Shown here one piece after another: positions 9,541 through 19,938 of a stretch of DNA of 64,000 bases (positions are counted from its first letter, which is position 1; every line of letters starts with the position of its first letter). A program made the translations under genes and the position numbers. The notes under the pieces were generated by a model. The model was not told where the DNA came from and did no database searches. It saw only the letters and a list, made by a program, of their open reading frames with translations. The DNA is from Necropsobacter rosorum (GTDB lineage: Bacteria; Pseudomonadota; Gammaproteobacteria; Enterobacterales; Pasteurellaceae): NCBI GenBank assembly GCA_000751835.1, contig CCMQ01000021.1, positions 20,462-84,461 on the forward strand, in the 5' to 3' direction.

Positions 9541-10238
9541 TACAGATTCTCCGCATAATTGGCCAGCCAGCGTTGCAGATGCAAGGTGACAATATCCACT
9601 AAGTGTTTGAGAAAAGTGGTATCCTGCCCGTTGTGAAAATGCAGCCGGTCATGAGCGCTGAACAGCAAAAGTGCGGTCGGTTTGACGCCGGTTTTGGCGC
9701 CCAGCAAACAGCACGCCACCGAACCGACGGGAAATTCTTCCGGCAGAAATAACAGGCTTTTTTCCCGGTTGCTCATTTGACCGAGATAAAAATGGCGCAG
9801 ACCGAAACGCTCCAGCCGGATGAGCTCAAAGGCGTTGCGATCCAACCAGTAGGGCTCGCCGATGGCGGCGTGTTTTTGCCAGCTGTCATTAAATAGCAGA
9901 ATTTTCGCCTGTTGCAGTTCCCATTTTTGCGCCCAGCGATTGAGCACCGCAACGCCGTCGCTCAGCTGCCGGCAGGCGCTAAGTTGTTGCTGCAACGGCA
10001 TTAAGGCCAGAAAAATATCCTGTTCCTGATTCGCCAGCCTGCCGAAAAAGGCCAGCTCGCTTTCCAGTTCTTTTATGCGTTGGCGCTGACGTTCCAGCTG
10101 CACCTCAATTAATGACAGCGTCCCCTGCTGCCTGTGGTTAACCTGTAGGCTGTCCAGCAACGCCAGATGAGAGGCGAAAAAATCCGGATGCTGTTCAAGA
10201 TATTGTGCGATTTGCTGTTCGGTTAATGGCTCGTTCAT
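9540..10238 (-). CDS. DUF484 family protein (YigA)
   Basis: A 232-residue protein of the DUF484 family that lies between dapF and xerC in many gammaproteobacteria. It begins with a short helical segment ([21 protein letters not shown]), followed by a predicted coiled-coil stretch (about residues 40-65, QRQRIKELE) and a GAF-like C-terminal part. The start at 10238 is preceded by AAGGTGA. Its function is not established. The constant link to xerC suggests a role near chromosome processing, but nothing in the sequence shows an active site. Confidence 0.82.
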   Translation of the reverse strand: MNEPLTEQQIAQYLEQHPDFFASHLALLDSLQVNHRQQGTLSLIEVQLERQRQRIKELESELAFFGRLANQEQDIFLALMPLQQQLSACRQLSDGVAVLNRWAQKWELQQAKILLFNDSWQKHAAIGEPYWLDRNAFELIRLERFGLRHFYLGQMSNREKSLLFLPEEFPVGSVACCLLGAKTGVKPTALLLFSAHDRLHFHNGQDTTFLKHLVDIVTLHLQRWLANYAENL

Positions 10239-10296
10239 TCTGATCACCTTATCACTTATCGGCACGATAAAAGTGCGGTGGATTTTTCGCACGTTT

Positions 10297-11121
10297 TTAC
10301 AGTCTTATCACGCCGTCATAAACATGGGTAGCATCGCCGGTCATATACAGCGGCCGGCCTTCGCCCGCCCATTCAATGGTCAGGCTGCCGCCGGGTAAAT
10401 CCACCTGCACGCGCGAATCCAGCAAGCCCTGCATAATCCCCACCGCCACGGCGGCACAGGCACCGCTGCCGCACGCCTGCGTTTCGCCCGCGCCGCGTTC
10501 GTAAACCCGCAGTTTAATATGATCGCGCGCCACTACCTGCATAAAACCGGCGTTCACCCGCTCCGGAAAACGTTCATGACTTTCCAGCAACGGGCCGAGC
10601 TGCGCCACATTGGCGCGGCTGATATCCTCCACCTGCACCACGCAATGCGGATTGCCCATCGACACCGCGCCGCACAGCACGGTCTGGATCGCCGTGCGCA
10701 GAATATAATTTTTCTCGAATTTATTGGCGCTAAACGGAATTTTCGCCGGCTCCCACACCGGCTCGCCCATATTAACGCGAACCGTGCCGTCTTCTTTTAC
10801 GCTGAGCAGCATTTTGCCCTTCGCCGTACTGACCGCAATCTCCTTTTTATTGGTCAGCCCCTTTAACGTGACAAAACGGGCGAAACAGCGCGCACCGTTG
10901 CCGCATTGCGCCACTTCGCTGCCGTCGGCATTGAAAATGCGGTAGTGAAAATCTAGTTCGGGATCATAAGGCGGTTCGACAATCAGCAATTGGTCAAAGC
11001 CGATACCGCGGTGGCGATCCGCCAGTTTTTTGATGGTTTCGGTCGGGAAATAAACATTTTGCGTGACGGCATCCACCACCACAAAATCATTACCCAGCCC
11101 GTGCATTTTGGAAAACTGCAT
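10297..11121 (-). CDS. dapF: Diaminopimelate epimerase DapF
   Basis: Interconverts LL- and meso-diaminopimelate for lysine and peptidoglycan synthesis. It has 274 residues with two similar halves. The two catalytic cysteines lie in [10 protein letters not shown] (about residues 71-80) and [11 protein letters not shown] (about residues 217-227). The start at 11121, [12 protein letters not shown], is the family N-terminus and is preceded by AAGGA. It is the first gene of the dapF-DUF484-xerC-yigB operon and diverges from clpB. Confidence 0.96.
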   Translation of the reverse strand: MQFSKMHGLGNDFVVVDAVTQNVYFPTETIKKLADRHRGIGFDQLLIVEPPYDPELDFHYRIFNADGSEVAQCGNGARCFARFVTLKGLTNKKEIAVSTAKGKMLLSVKEDGTVRVNMGEPVWEPAKIPFSANKFEKNYILRTAIQTVLCGAVSMGNPHCVVQVEDISRANVAQLGPLLESHERFPERVNAGFMQVVARDHIKLRVYERGAGETQACGSGACAAVAVGIMQGLLDSRVQVDLPGGSLTIEWAGEGRPLYMTGDATHVYDGVIRL

Positions 11122-11268
11122 GTTTCCGTCCTTAAAAATTCGTCGCGATTGCCCCGCATTATAATCAGCAACCGATAATGAGTAAATAATCATTGCTTTC
11201 GATGTAAAGTGTTCCCTATTGAATTTTTCAAATTAATAGATTTTATTTAAAAATATTCGTCACTGCGC

Positions 11269-11300
11269 CTTGAAATCGGCAAATTAGGTATTACTTACAT
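11269..11300 (+). promoter_or_regulatory. Possible sigma-32 (heat-shock) promoter of clpB
   Basis: CTTGAAA at 11269-11275 is a perfect match to the sigma-32 -35 element. The best -10 candidate about 17 bases on (ACTTACAT, 11293-11300) is a weak match to CCCCATNT. It lies 52 bases before the clpB start, and clpB is heat-shock controlled in related bacteria. Confidence 0.35.
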
Positions 11301-11352
11301 TCCATCAATGAGACGTCCGTTTATACGGAATGAACATCGAACGGAGGATTTT

Positions 11353-13923
11353 ATGAATATTGAAAAATTTACCACCAAATTTCAACAGGCACTGGCGGAA
11401 GCGCAGTCTCTGGCGTTGGGGAAGGATAATCAATTTATTGAACCAGTGCACTTAATGAGTGCGCTGCTCAATCAGCAGGGCGGCTCGGTGGCGCCGATTT
11501 TAACCGCCGGCGGGGTCAATCTCGCCTTATTGCGTAACGAGTTAAACGCGGAGCTGAATCGTCTGCCGCAAGTTTCGGGCAACGGCGGCGATGTGCAGAT
11601 TTCACGCGCGCTGCTGAATTTACTCAATCTGTGCGATAAACTGGCGCAGCAAAAGCAGGATAAATTTATTTCTTCCGAGCTGTTTTTATTGGCGGTGCTG
11701 GACGATAAAGGCAGTTTGGGCGATATACTGCGCAAGTGCGGTGCAAAAAAAGAACGTTTACAGCAGGCGATTGAACACATACGCGGAGGACAACAGGTGA
11801 ACGACCAGAATGCGGAAGACAGCCGTCAGGCATTGGAAAAATATACCATTGATTTAACCGCCCGGGCGGAAAGCGGGAAACTTGATCCGGTGATTGGCCG
11901 AGATGAGGAAATCCGCCGCACCATTCAGGTGCTGCAACGCCGTACCAAAAACAATCCGGTGCTTATCGGCGAACCGGGCGTGGGGAAAACCGCCATTGTG
12001 GAAGGATTGGCGCAGCGTATCGTCAACGGTGAAGTGCCGGAAGGGCTGAAAAACAAACGGGTGCTGTCGCTGGATATGGGCGCGCTGATCGCCGGGGCGA
12101 AATACCGCGGGGAATTTGAGGAACGTTTGAAAGCCGTGTTAAACGAACTGGCGAAAGAAGAAGGCCGGATTATTTTGTTTATCGACGAAATTCACACCAT
12201 GGTCGGTGCCGGTAAAACCGACGGCGCGATGGATGCGGGCAACCTGCTGAAACCGTCGCTGGCGCGCGGTGAACTGCACTGCGTGGGCGCCACTACATTA
12301 GACGAATATCGTCAGTATATTGAAAAAGACGCCGCGCTGGAACGCCGTTTCCAAAAAGTGTTTGTGGACGAACCGAGTGTTGAAGATACCATTGCGATCC
12401 TGCGCGGGCTGAAAGAGCGGTATGAAATTCACCACCATGTGCAGATCACCGACCCGGCGATCGTCGCGGCGGCAACCCTTTCTCACCGCTATATTTCCGA
12501 CCGTCAACTGCCGGATAAAGCCATCGATTTAATCGACGAAGCGGCCTCCAGCATCCGGATGGAAATTGATTCCAAACCGCAGCCGCTGGATCGGCTGGAT
12601 CGCCGTATTATCCAGTTGAAACTGGAACAGCAGGCATTGCAGAAAGAAGACGATGACGCCAGCCGTAAACGGTTAGACATGCTGGAAAAAGAACTGGCGG
12701 AAAAAGAACGGGAATATGCCGAACTGGAAGAGGTGTGGAAAAGCGAAAAAGCCGCCCTGTCCGGCACGCAGCATGTTAAGGCGGAACTGGAAAACGCGCG
12801 CACTCAGCTGGAACAGGCGCGGCGTGCCGGTGATTTAAACCGCATGTCCGAATTGCAATACGGCGTGATTCCGTCACTGGAAAAACAGCTGGCGCAGGCG
12901 GAAACCTCCGAAGGTAAGGAGATGACCTTGCTGCGTTATCGTGTCACCGACGAAGAAATCGCCGAGGTGCTCTCCCGCGCCACCGGTATTCCGGTTTCAC
13001 GCATGATGGAAGGCGAAAAAGAAAAACTGCTGCGTATGGAAAACGAACTGCATAAACGCGTGGTCGGTCAGGACGAAGCCGTCGTGGCGGTGGCAAACGC
13101 GATTCGCCGCAGCCGCGCCGGATTATCGGATCCGAACCGTCCGATCGGCTCATTCCTGTTTTTAGGGCCAACCGGGGTGGGTAAAACCGAATTGTGCAAA
13201 ACCCTGGCGAATTTTATGTTTGACGACGAGAACGCCATGGTGCGGATCGATATGTCCGAGTTTATGGAAAAACACAGCGTTTCCCGTTTAGTGGGCGCGC
13301 CTCCGGGCTATGTGGGGTATGAAGAAGGCGGTTATCTGACCGAAGCGGTGCGCCGTCGGCCGTATTCCGTGATTCTGCTTGATGAAGTGGAAAAAGCCCA
13401 TCACGATGTGTTTAATATTCTGCTGCAAGTGCTGGATGACGGTCGTTTAACCGACGGTCAGGGCAGAACGGTGGATTTCCGCAACACAGTCGTGATCATG
13501 ACCTCGAATCTGGGTTCCGATTTGATTCAGGGCGGTACCAACGAAACCTACGGCGAAATGAAACAGCTGGTCATGAGCGTGGTCAGCCGGCATTTCCGCC
13601 CGGAATTCATCAACCGTATTGATGAAACCGTGGTATTCCACCCGCTTGGTAAAGCCAACATCAAAGCCATTGCGCAGATTCAGCTGGCACGGCTGGTCAA
13701 ACGGATGGACGGTCACGGTTATCAAATCCGGTTTACCGATAACGCGCTGGATTTCATCAGCGAAATCGGTTACGACCCGGTTTACGGCGCAAGACCGCTT
13801 AAACGCGCCATCCAAAACGAGGTGGAAAATCCGCTGGCGCAACAGATTTTATCCGGCAAATTGCTGCCGGGTAAAGCAGTGAGCATTGATGCGGTCGATG
13901 GAAAAATCGTTGCCACACAATAA
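11353..13923 (+). CDS. clpB: ATP-dependent disaggregase ClpB
   Basis: A hexameric AAA+ chaperone that extracts proteins from aggregates together with DnaK. It has 856 residues, the normal length. Order: N-terminal Clp repeat domain (1-145), first AAA+ domain with Walker A GEPGVGKT and Walker B ILFIDEIH, the long middle coiled coil (about 400-520), and second AAA+ domain with Walker A GPTGVGKT and Walker [11 protein letters not shown]. The start at 11353 follows GGAGG. In E. coli clpB lies right after pgeF; here it is separated by plsY to dapF. Confidence 0.97.
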   Translation: MNIEKFTTKFQQALAEAQSLALGKDNQFIEPVHLMSALLNQQGGSVAPILTAGGVNLALLRNELNAELNRLPQVSGNGGDVQISRALLNLLNLCDKLAQQKQDKFISSELFLLAVLDDKGSLGDILRKCGAKKERLQQAIEHIRGGQQVNDQNAEDSRQALEKYTIDLTARAESGKLDPVIGRDEEIRRTIQVLQRRTKNNPVLIGEPGVGKTAIVEGLAQRIVNGEVPEGLKNKRVLSLDMGALIAGAKYRGEFEERLKAVLNELAKEEGRIILFIDEIHTMVGAGKTDGAMDAGNLLKPSLARGELHCVGATTLDEYRQYIEKDAALERRFQKVFVDEPSVEDTIAILRGLKERYEIHHHVQITDPAIVAAATLSHRYISDRQLPDKAIDLIDEAASSIRMEIDSKPQPLDRLDRRIIQLKLEQQALQKEDDDASRKRLDMLEKELAEKEREYAELEEVWKSEKAALSGTQHVKAELENARTQLEQARRAGDLNRMSELQYGVIPSLEKQLAQAETSEGKEMTLLRYRVTDEEIAEVLSRATGIPVSRMMEGEKEKLLRMENELHKRVVGQDEAVVAVANAIRRSRAGLSDPNRPIGSFLFLGPTGVGKTELCKTLANFMFDDENAMVRIDMSEFMEKHSVSRLVGAPPGYVGYEEGGYLTEAVRRRPYSVILLDEVEKAHHDVFNILLQVLDDGRLTDGQGRTVDFRNTVVIMTSNLGSDLIQGGTNETYGEMKQLVMSVVSRHFRPEFINRIDETVVFHPLGKANIKAIAQIQLARLVKRMDGHGYQIRFTDNALDFISEIGYDPVYGARPLKRAIQNEVENPLAQQILSGKLLPGKAVSIDAVDGKIVATQ

Positions 13924-14047
13924 CACAAGCGCATCATTGCGCCACAACTCCGGGCAAAACCTGCCCGGTTCGTTGCCAAAAATCTGTGCGTCGCATAACG
14001 CATTGTTCACGCGCAGATTTTTTCTGTTATATGCCTCAAAACGCTCG

Positions 14048-14091
14048 AAAAAACGACCGCACTTTTTCTACCAAAGTGCGGTCGTTTTTTT
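14048..14091. terminator. Bidirectional terminator made of two inverted uptake signals
   Basis: AAAAACGACCGCACTTT and AAAGTGCGGTCGTTTTT form a long stem with a 7-base loop, flanked by A-runs on one side and T-runs on the other. It lies between the convergent clpB and ogl genes and can stop transcription from both. Confidence 0.9.
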
Positions 14092-14112
14092 CATTATTTT
14101 TTCCGTACAGAA

Positions 14113-15276
14113 TTAGCCGGTTATTTGGCGGATATCCGCCAGATAAATTGCCGGTTTACCTTCAAAATCACTGCCGAATAATACGGCGCTATCATCCGGG
14201 TTAAATGACGGATGCGGATGGGTGATCTGGCGATCGCCGTCCAGCACTTTCCAGGACGAATTGTGTTTGGCGACTTTAACGATACGTTGTTTGGCGATAT
14301 CGAACAGATACAGGAACGGATCGTTTTCGATATGATAACTGTTGCTGTCATCAACATCGACCGGCGCATCGCAACCGTCGCCAATCAGTAAATTTCCGTT
14401 GAAATTACTCATTAAATGTGAGCACGGCGGCATAGTCATCAGACGGGTATTGTCTAAGCTCACCGGATCGACACTGTAAATCACACGTTCGGTTTGCCCT
14501 TTAAAATAAGACACATAAATCATCTTCGAGCCGTCCGGTACCCAGAATTCATGGGTGCAGGATTCGCCCGGCCGCTGTGTTTTGGCTTTTCTGAGGTTGC
14601 TGCCGTCTTGATCGATAAACCACATGCGGGCATCCACCAAATCATGCGGGCCTTCATGGCAGAATCCGATAATGCTGTCGTCAAACGGGCGATAAGTCGG
14701 ATGTCCGAGCCACACGTTATCCTGATGCACCACAGCCAGTTCGCCGGTTAAAATATCCACTTTAATTAAGCGGCAAGTGGGATGCGTATGATAAAAGGCT
14801 TTGAATTTATCCCAGTCGGTCAACGGTTGCCAGCAGGATTTCAGAATTTCGATTCCCACCAGTTTCGTGCAGTCGGAATTGGCCACCCAAGTGCCATAAC
14901 CTTTCCATTTTTCATCCACGGTGTAAATCACCTTTTCTTCCAGCGTGTGCAAATCCACCTGCCGTAAACTGGATTCATTTTTGACATAGAAAAAGGAGTT
15001 ATCGTCCGCGGCGATAAAACCGCCGAAAGTATTATCGCCCTTTCCTTCGGTCAGTTGGGTTGCCGTTTGCGTCGGCAGATCCAGCAGATAATAATTGCGA
15101 TTGCCGTCAAAATCGCCGGCAAACAGTAACTTGTTGCCGTCTTTGGTAAAGCATTTCTGATAGAAATAATTGCGGTGACAGCTGACCGCTTTCGGCGTCA
15201 GACGGGTGATTTTAGTTTGCGTATCCGAATCCGTAAACGATTCGAACTGCAAGCGGATTGTGTTTCCTTTAGCCAT
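14113..15276 (-). CDS. ogl: Oligogalacturonate lyase Ogl (PL22)
   Basis: A cytoplasmic lyase that splits short oligogalacturonides, mainly digalacturonate and unsaturated digalacturonate, to 5-keto-4-deoxyuronate and galacturonate. It has 387 residues, as in Dickeya Ogl. The N-terminus (MAKGNTIRLQFESF...CHRNYFYQKCF) and the TEGKGDNTFGG segment are close to that enzyme. The fold is a seven-bladed propeller; repeated blade motifs such as KLLFAGDFDGNRNYYLLDL are visible, and metal-ligand histidines (HEFWVPDG, PCSHLM) are present. The start at 15276 follows AAGGA. It lies 76 bases after the symporter gene and is probably transcribed with it. Confidence 0.95.
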   Translation of the reverse strand: MAKGNTIRLQFESFTDSDTQTKITRLTPKAVSCHRNYFYQKCFTKDGNKLLFAGDFDGNRNYYLLDLPTQTATQLTEGKGDNTFGGFIAADDNSFFYVKNESSLRQVDLHTLEEKVIYTVDEKWKGYGTWVANSDCTKLVGIEILKSCWQPLTDWDKFKAFYHTHPTCRLIKVDILTGELAVVHQDNVWLGHPTYRPFDDSIIGFCHEGPHDLVDARMWFIDQDGSNLRKAKTQRPGESCTHEFWVPDGSKMIYVSYFKGQTERVIYSVDPVSLDNTRLMTMPPCSHLMSNFNGNLLIGDGCDAPVDVDDSNSYHIENDPFLYLFDIAKQRIVKVAKHNSSWKVLDGDRQITHPHPSFNPDDSAVLFGSDFEGKPAIYLADIRQITG

Positions 15277-15352
15277 AAATACGTCCTTAATCTGGTTTAT
15301 CATCAGGCGGGCAATAAACGAGCCGACGCCGGTTTATTGCCGCAAATGAAAT

Positions 15353-17089
15353 TTATTTGATTGCCGCGCTGCGTTTTAATCCGTAACCGACCGCAAAGAT
15401 AGCCAACGCACAGCCCGCAAACAGTATTCTGCCCCACAGCGGATTCGGAATAAATACCATTAATAATAAACCTGCCGCCATAATCAATACTAACGTACTG
15501 AGTTTTTGACGCTGCACACGGTCGATTTCATCCTGACCTTCTACGGCGATACATTCGCGATCCACATCGTTAAAGAAGGCGATTCGTCTTGCTTTGTTGT
15601 CATCGTTGTCTTCTTTATAGAACAGCGTGGTTAAACAGAAGAAGCCGGCGGTAAAGAATAAATGCGCCGCGATGGTGATGATGACCTTAAGTTCGGAAAT
15701 TTCCCGTTTGGTTAAATCTTCTACGCCGAACCAGCTTGCGACATATTGCGGGGTGAAGATTTGCACCACCGACCATGACACGAACATTCCGAATACTACG
15801 GTGGCCCAAGGCGCCCATTTCGGTGTTTTACGGATAATAATGCCTAAGAATAGCGGCACCAGAATCGGGGATTGCAACAAGGTGGCGACTTGCATCATTA
15901 ATTCGAATAAGCTCAAATGTTTCAATGAGTTGAAAAATTGTGCCATTAAGATAACCAAAATACCGTTCACAATGCACACAATTTGACCGGCGCGTAATAA
16001 TTCTTTATCGTCCGCTTTGCCTTTCCGCACAATGGGTGAATAAAAGCTGCGCACAAACACACCGGAGTTGCGGTTTAACGCGGAATCCATGGATGACATG
16101 GTAGCGGCGAATAACCCTGCCATTAATAATCCGACGGTACCGATCGGCATCACATTACGCGCAAAGACCAGATAGACGGCATCCGAGGCTTTTTTGCCCA
16201 GTTCCGGATAAGCCTGCGCCGCATCCGGATAAATAATTGCGGTAACCCAAGGGGGAATAAACCAGATAATCGTACCGAATAACATCAGCAGTAAGGCAAA
16301 GATCGCGGCTTTGCTGGCGTTGTTGGAATCTTTTGCGTTTAAAAAGCGGTAAGATTCCTGCATATTGTTGATACTTTGTAACTGTTTTACGATAAAAAAC
16401 AGGAAGGTACACACAAGAATCAACGGATAATTCATATCCGGGCCGGAAACAAAACCGCCCGGGAATTTTTCAATGATTTCACCCGGCCCGCCGACGACGA
16501 CTAATCCGACGACGGCACAGGCAACGGAAATGACGGCAACCACCAGCATTTGTACAAAATCGGATGCCACCACGCCCCAAGCGCCGCTGAGCAAAGACAC
16601 TAATAATACCGAAATACCGGTGACATAAATGGTGACGGTAATATCCGCATCAAATACCGCAGAAGCGAAAACGGATAAACCGTTCAGCCACACTCCGGCA
16701 TTAATTACGCTGAGCGGGATGATCACCCAAGTAAAGAATTGCTCATTCGTTGCACCGAAACGACGTCCGACGGCTTCTGTCGGCGTATCGACGCGCATTT
16801 GCCGAAAGCGTTTGGCAAAATAGAAATACGCGAAAACATAAGCGACCATATTGCCCACAAACACCGCGATAACGGATAAACCGTCGGTAAACGCTTTACC
16901 GGCCGCGCCGGTGAAGGTCCAGGCGGAGAACTGGGTCATAAATGCAGTACCGCCGACCATCCACCACAACATTTTACCGCCGCCGCGGAAGTAATCACTG
17001 GTACTGTTACTGGCCATTTTTTTAAATACTAAGCTGATTGCTACAATGATACAGAAGTAACCGGCTATCACTAAATAATCAATAGTCAT
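15353..17089 (-). CDS. Sodium:solute symporter (SSS family), probable oligogalacturonide carrier
   Basis: A 578-residue carrier with about 13-14 membrane segments, typical of the SSS family. The N-terminal DYFRGGGKMLWWMVGGTAF...SAWTFTGAAG stretch is characteristic. The start at 17089 follows GGAGG; the in-frame upstream extension is not membrane-like. It lies between the PL9 exolyase and ogl, and its promoter carries CRP and KdgR-like sites. Import of di- or tri-galacturonides or the unsaturated monomer is therefore inferred. Dickeya uses TogT (GPH family) or TogMNAB (ABC) for this step, so this would be a different carrier. Confidence 0.85.
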   Translation of the reverse strand: MTIDYLVIAGYFCIIVAISLVFKKMASNSTSDYFRGGGKMLWWMVGGTAFMTQFSAWTFTGAAGKAFTDGLSVIAVFVGNMVAYVFAYFYFAKRFRQMRVDTPTEAVGRRFGATNEQFFTWVIIPLSVINAGVWLNGLSVFASAVFDADITVTIYVTGISVLLVSLLSGAWGVVASDFVQMLVVAVISVACAVVGLVVVGGPGEIIEKFPGGFVSGPDMNYPLILVCTFLFFIVKQLQSINNMQESYRFLNAKDSNNASKAAIFALLLMLFGTIIWFIPPWVTAIIYPDAAQAYPELGKKASDAVYLVFARNVMPIGTVGLLMAGLFAATMSSMDSALNRNSGVFVRSFYSPIVRKGKADDKELLRAGQIVCIVNGILVILMAQFFNSLKHLSLFELMMQVATLLQSPILVPLFLGIIIRKTPKWAPWATVVFGMFVSWSVVQIFTPQYVASWFGVEDLTKREISELKVIITIAAHLFFTAGFFCLTTLFYKEDNDDNKARRIAFFNDVDRECIAVEGQDEIDRVQRQKLSTLVLIMAAGLLLMVFIPNPLWGRILFAGCALAIFAVGYGLKRSAAIK

Positions 17090-17126
17090 GAGATAACGCC
17101 TCCAATAATGTCTTATTACCGGCGTT

Positions 17127-17188
17127 AAATTTAGCATAGAAGAAAATAAAAAAATGTGATCAATATCTATTATTTAAAACATTGTTTT
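17127..17188 (-). promoter_or_regulatory. Symporter promoter with CRP and KdgR-like sites
   Basis: A CRP-like site TGTGATCAATATCTAT (17155-17170) lies about 40 bases upstream of a plausible start point, with TATGCT/TAAATT as -10 around 17127-17138 on the minus strand. Next to it is the palindrome AAAACATTGTTTT (17176-17188), resembling KdgR boxes. The start codon is at 17089. Confidence 0.6.
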
Positions 17189-17269
17189 ATTTTTATAGAT
17201 TCAACGTTTTGTATTTTAATTTTATGTGTTTTGTTTTTGTTGATAAAATTTATTGGCGCCCCAAATAAA

Positions 17270-17297
17270 AACAGGGCAGTAAATCTGATGCCCTGTT
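17270..17297 (-). terminator. Terminator after the PL9 lyase gene
   Basis: On the minus strand ACAGGGCA and TGCCCTGT form a stem with a 10-base loop, followed by TTTTTATTT. It lies 25 bases after the stop codon of the exo-pectate lyase gene. Confidence 0.85.
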
Positions 17298-17321
17298 ATT
17301 TTAGCGGAATAACTCGATGAA

Positions 17322-19538
17322 TTAACGCAATAATTGTTGAATTTTCTTCACCTCTTCCAGACCGCTGTTATCGTCAGAAAACGCTGTCCGAGTTAATTCC
17401 CGCAGTTTTTGCATCCCATCGGTTTGCACCGGCGTCATGTCCGTTGTCGCTAAAAAAGCGTTATCGATTACTACATCACCGTTTACCACATCCGGATACT
17501 GACTTGCCTGATGGAAACGGAAAGAACGGTTATGCGTGAAAGTGCCTTGTTTCGGGCCTTTTTCATACGGGCTTTTTCTGAACAGGAAATTAAAGCGTTT
17601 ATTGTCAATCGCGACGTTATCCGCCACGGTGAACGTACCCGGATTAAAGTTATCGGTAAAACCGTCCATATTGTTTCGGAAGGCAAGACTGTTTGTGATC
17701 ACATGCGGCACCGGAATGCCTTCGCCGCCCAGTTTAAAACCGTTACCGATAGAAGCGCTTTTACTTTTCACCGTCAGGGTTTGTCCGTTCATAAACGCGA
17801 TGGAATCTTTAATCGTAACGACGCCGTTCGGGCCGTCTTCCACTTTGTTAAACAGATCCCAGCCGTCGTCAATGTTATGGTGCGAGATACAACGAATAAA
17901 AGTATTACCGTCGCCGACCCGCATTTTCGCCGCAAAACCGTCGGCGTTGATTTGGGAATCATCCATATTATTAAAACTGATGCTGTCGGTTACAATGTTA
18001 TGACTGGCCCATAACGGTCTGCCGATTTTTTCCGGCGACGTAATCTGGAAGCCGGTATCCGGCGCACCGTGCGTAACGATATTGTTGAAATGGTTATAAC
18101 TACCGTGAACGATCAGACTGGCGCCGTCCACTTCAATATCTTCCACATTCCAGAAGCTGGCTTTATGCTGTAGTTCGCCGACAAATTTCACCTGATTTTT
18201 CACCCCTTTAAGGGTTTTCAACGCGCCTTTTAAGCCGCTGCTCTCGGCACGGATTTCAATGGCGGGATACTCACCCGGCTGTAACTGAATAGTACCGCCC
18301 GGCGCTAACAGCTGAAGTGCGGTGCTTAAATCCAACGGTTTTTGTGCCGAGCCGTCGCCGTCCGCCGTACCGTTCGGGGCGACATATAATAAGTCAGGCA
18401 GTTTGATATGAGAGCGTTCAATGCTGAACGTCGTCTCAAAGCCTTTCTCCTTAAGGTTTGCTTGCGGTATGAATTGCACCCTTATCTCGGTTTTGTTGCG
18501 ATCCAATTTAAGACTGTGCGGCATAAATTCACCGGCTTTAATTAAGGATGACGTCAATATCCGTTTGCCGTCCTGGGTCAGCACGAACCGTCCGTCATAA
18601 TTCGCCCGCGCCTGAAAAACATACTCCGTGCCGGACGCCTTGCGAGGCGATTCAATACTGACAATTAACGGCAATGTTTTTGGCGTAAATTGAGCCGGCG
18701 TCACGCTTTTTCCCTCACTTAACCGCAACTCGACATTCTCCACGGTAATTTTCGCATTGCGGGAGGCAAAGAAGCCCAAATATTGTTTTTGCGCATTTTG
18801 ATTGGCGAGAATACCCGGATTCACGTTATCCAACACCTTTTTATACTCTTGCTCACCCTGACGAGAGGTGAGAACAAAACCCTGATCATTTTTTTCCAGC
18901 GTTAACCGTAACTGCCGGTGATTGAAATCGATGCCTTCCGCATAATCTTCGCGGACTAATTTATTCCCCGCACTGCCCCACGGTTCTTTAATACCCTCGC
19001 GGTAAGAGGCATTGATATTCACTTTACCGTTATGCTCTCTGGCATTGCTGCGTAATAAATTCATCACCATATTGGACGCGGCGGGAAATTCCTCATAACC
19101 GACGGGCTGCGGAACCTCTCTCGGTTTGCCGATAATATCGCGCACCATAATGCCGGCGCCTTCCTGACGGTTCGGTTTGGCGCCGGTTTCCGGCCCGAGC
19201 TGATCGAGATATACATCGGCCGAAATCACAAAATTGGTATTAATCGGCAGTTCGGTATAATAATAAGTAACCCCTTCATGAGAATTCGCCAGCTTGCCGC
19301 CGCGGCTTTCAATGGTAAAACGGGGCGCCAATGCGCCGTCTTTTACCGGCATGCCGTTTACGGTGGTTTGATTGATGCCGACCTTTTCCGGCAGAATCGT
19401 CGAACCGAAGTTTAAATCGGTAGATTGACCGAAAGTGACACTTTTCCATACCAGATCACTCGGGTTGACCGCGGCGCTCATGCCGGATGTCGAAAATAAT
19501 GCGAAATAAAAAAGAGAAGCCAGCGTTTTATTGGACAT
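17322..19538 (-). CDS. pelX: Exo-pectate lyase, PL9 family (PelX-like pectate disaccharide-lyase)
   Basis: A 738-residue secreted enzyme with a signal peptide (about residues 1-22, ending SAA), probably periplasmic. It resembles Dickeya PelX, which releases unsaturated digalacturonate from chain ends of oligogalacturonides. The N-terminal half (residues 25-280) is the beta-sandwich part, with TVNG, ESRGGKLANSHEGV and EGAGIMVRD blocks. The C-terminal half is a right-handed beta-helix. There ADGFAAKM and DDGWDLF match the PL9 catalytic/calcium region, with Lys as probable Bronsted base. AGGAG precedes the start. It is a single-gene unit with its own regulated promoter and terminator. Confidence 0.93.
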   Translation of the reverse strand: MSNKTLASLFYFALFSTSGMSAAVNPSDLVWKSVTFGQSTDLNFGSTILPEKVGINQTTVNGMPVKDGALAPRFTIESRGGKLANSHEGVTYYYTELPINTNFVISADVYLDQLGPETGAKPNRQEGAGIMVRDIIGKPREVPQPVGYEEFPAASNMVMNLLRSNAREHNGKVNINASYREGIKEPWGSAGNKLVREDYAEGIDFNHRQLRLTLEKNDQGFVLTSRQGEQEYKKVLDNVNPGILANQNAQKQYLGFFASRNAKITVENVELRLSEGKSVTPAQFTPKTLPLIVSIESPRKASGTEYVFQARANYDGRFVLTQDGKRILTSSLIKAGEFMPHSLKLDRNKTEIRVQFIPQANLKEKGFETTFSIERSHIKLPDLLYVAPNGTADGDGSAQKPLDLSTALQLLAPGGTIQLQPGEYPAIEIRAESSGLKGALKTLKGVKNQVKFVGELQHKASFWNVEDIEVDGASLIVHGSYNHFNNIVTHGAPDTGFQITSPEKIGRPLWASHNIVTDSISFNNMDDSQINADGFAAKMRVGDGNTFIRCISHHNIDDGWDLFNKVEDGPNGVVTIKDSIAFMNGQTLTVKSKSASIGNGFKLGGEGIPVPHVITNSLAFRNNMDGFTDNFNPGTFTVADNVAIDNKRFNFLFRKSPYEKGPKQGTFTHNRSFRFHQASQYPDVVNGDVVIDNAFLATTDMTPVQTDGMQKLRELTRTAFSDDNSGLEEVKKIQQLLR

Positions 19539-19699
19539 AAATAATCTCCTGAATTTCCGTTAAATACAACCGATATGCTGATCCCGTAAAAAATCGCCTA
19601 TCAGCTGTGATGACATAGTGTTTGGCGGTGTGAGGTATTCCTAATCGTATCGGTACAGGAAAACACGGATAACCCTGCTGATAATTCGATTAAGCGCTG

Positions 19700-19765
19700 A
19701 TAATGTACCACGGCTAAAAAGGAAAAAATGTGATCACTATCTTAAATTTGAAATATCGTTTTATT
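19700..19765 (-). promoter_or_regulatory. Exolyase promoter with CRP and KdgR-like sites
   Basis: TGTGATCACTATCTTA (19729-19744) is a CRP-like site. TACATT on the minus strand (19707-19702) is a plausible -10 element at class II spacing. Directly upstream is TGAAATATCGTTTTA (19749-19763), a KdgR-like box. The layout repeats that of the symporter promoter, including the TTTTATTTTTA flank. Confidence 0.58.
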
Positions 19766-19801
19766 TTTAAAGAATTGATATTTTAGATTTCACCAAAAAG
19801 A

Positions 19802-19826
19802 TAAAAAAAGGCGGTATGATACCGCC
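19802..19826 (-). terminator. Terminator of the kduD-dhuI-kdgK-kdgA-kdgF operon
   Basis: On the minus strand GGCGGTA-TCA-TACCGCC is followed by TTTTTTTAT. It lies about 110 bases after the kdgF stop codon. Confidence 0.85.
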
Positions 19827-19938
19827 CGGCAAGTGTTTGTGATTAAATGCAGATATGCACGATCTTACACCCGAAATGTTGTGCGTTTTCGACAAAATAA
19901 CAGCGCCCAATGCAAAAGCGAAAAGCGCGGTGTAGTTT

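Larger units (their letters stand above)
19539..19938. other. Intergenic region between kdgF and the exolyase gene
   Basis: Four hundred bases without a gene. The right part holds the kdgF operon terminator, the middle the exolyase promoter with CRP and KdgR-like sites. About 150 bases between the predicted transcription start (near 19695) and the exolyase ATG form a long leader in which I see no clear structure. Confidence 0.6.
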
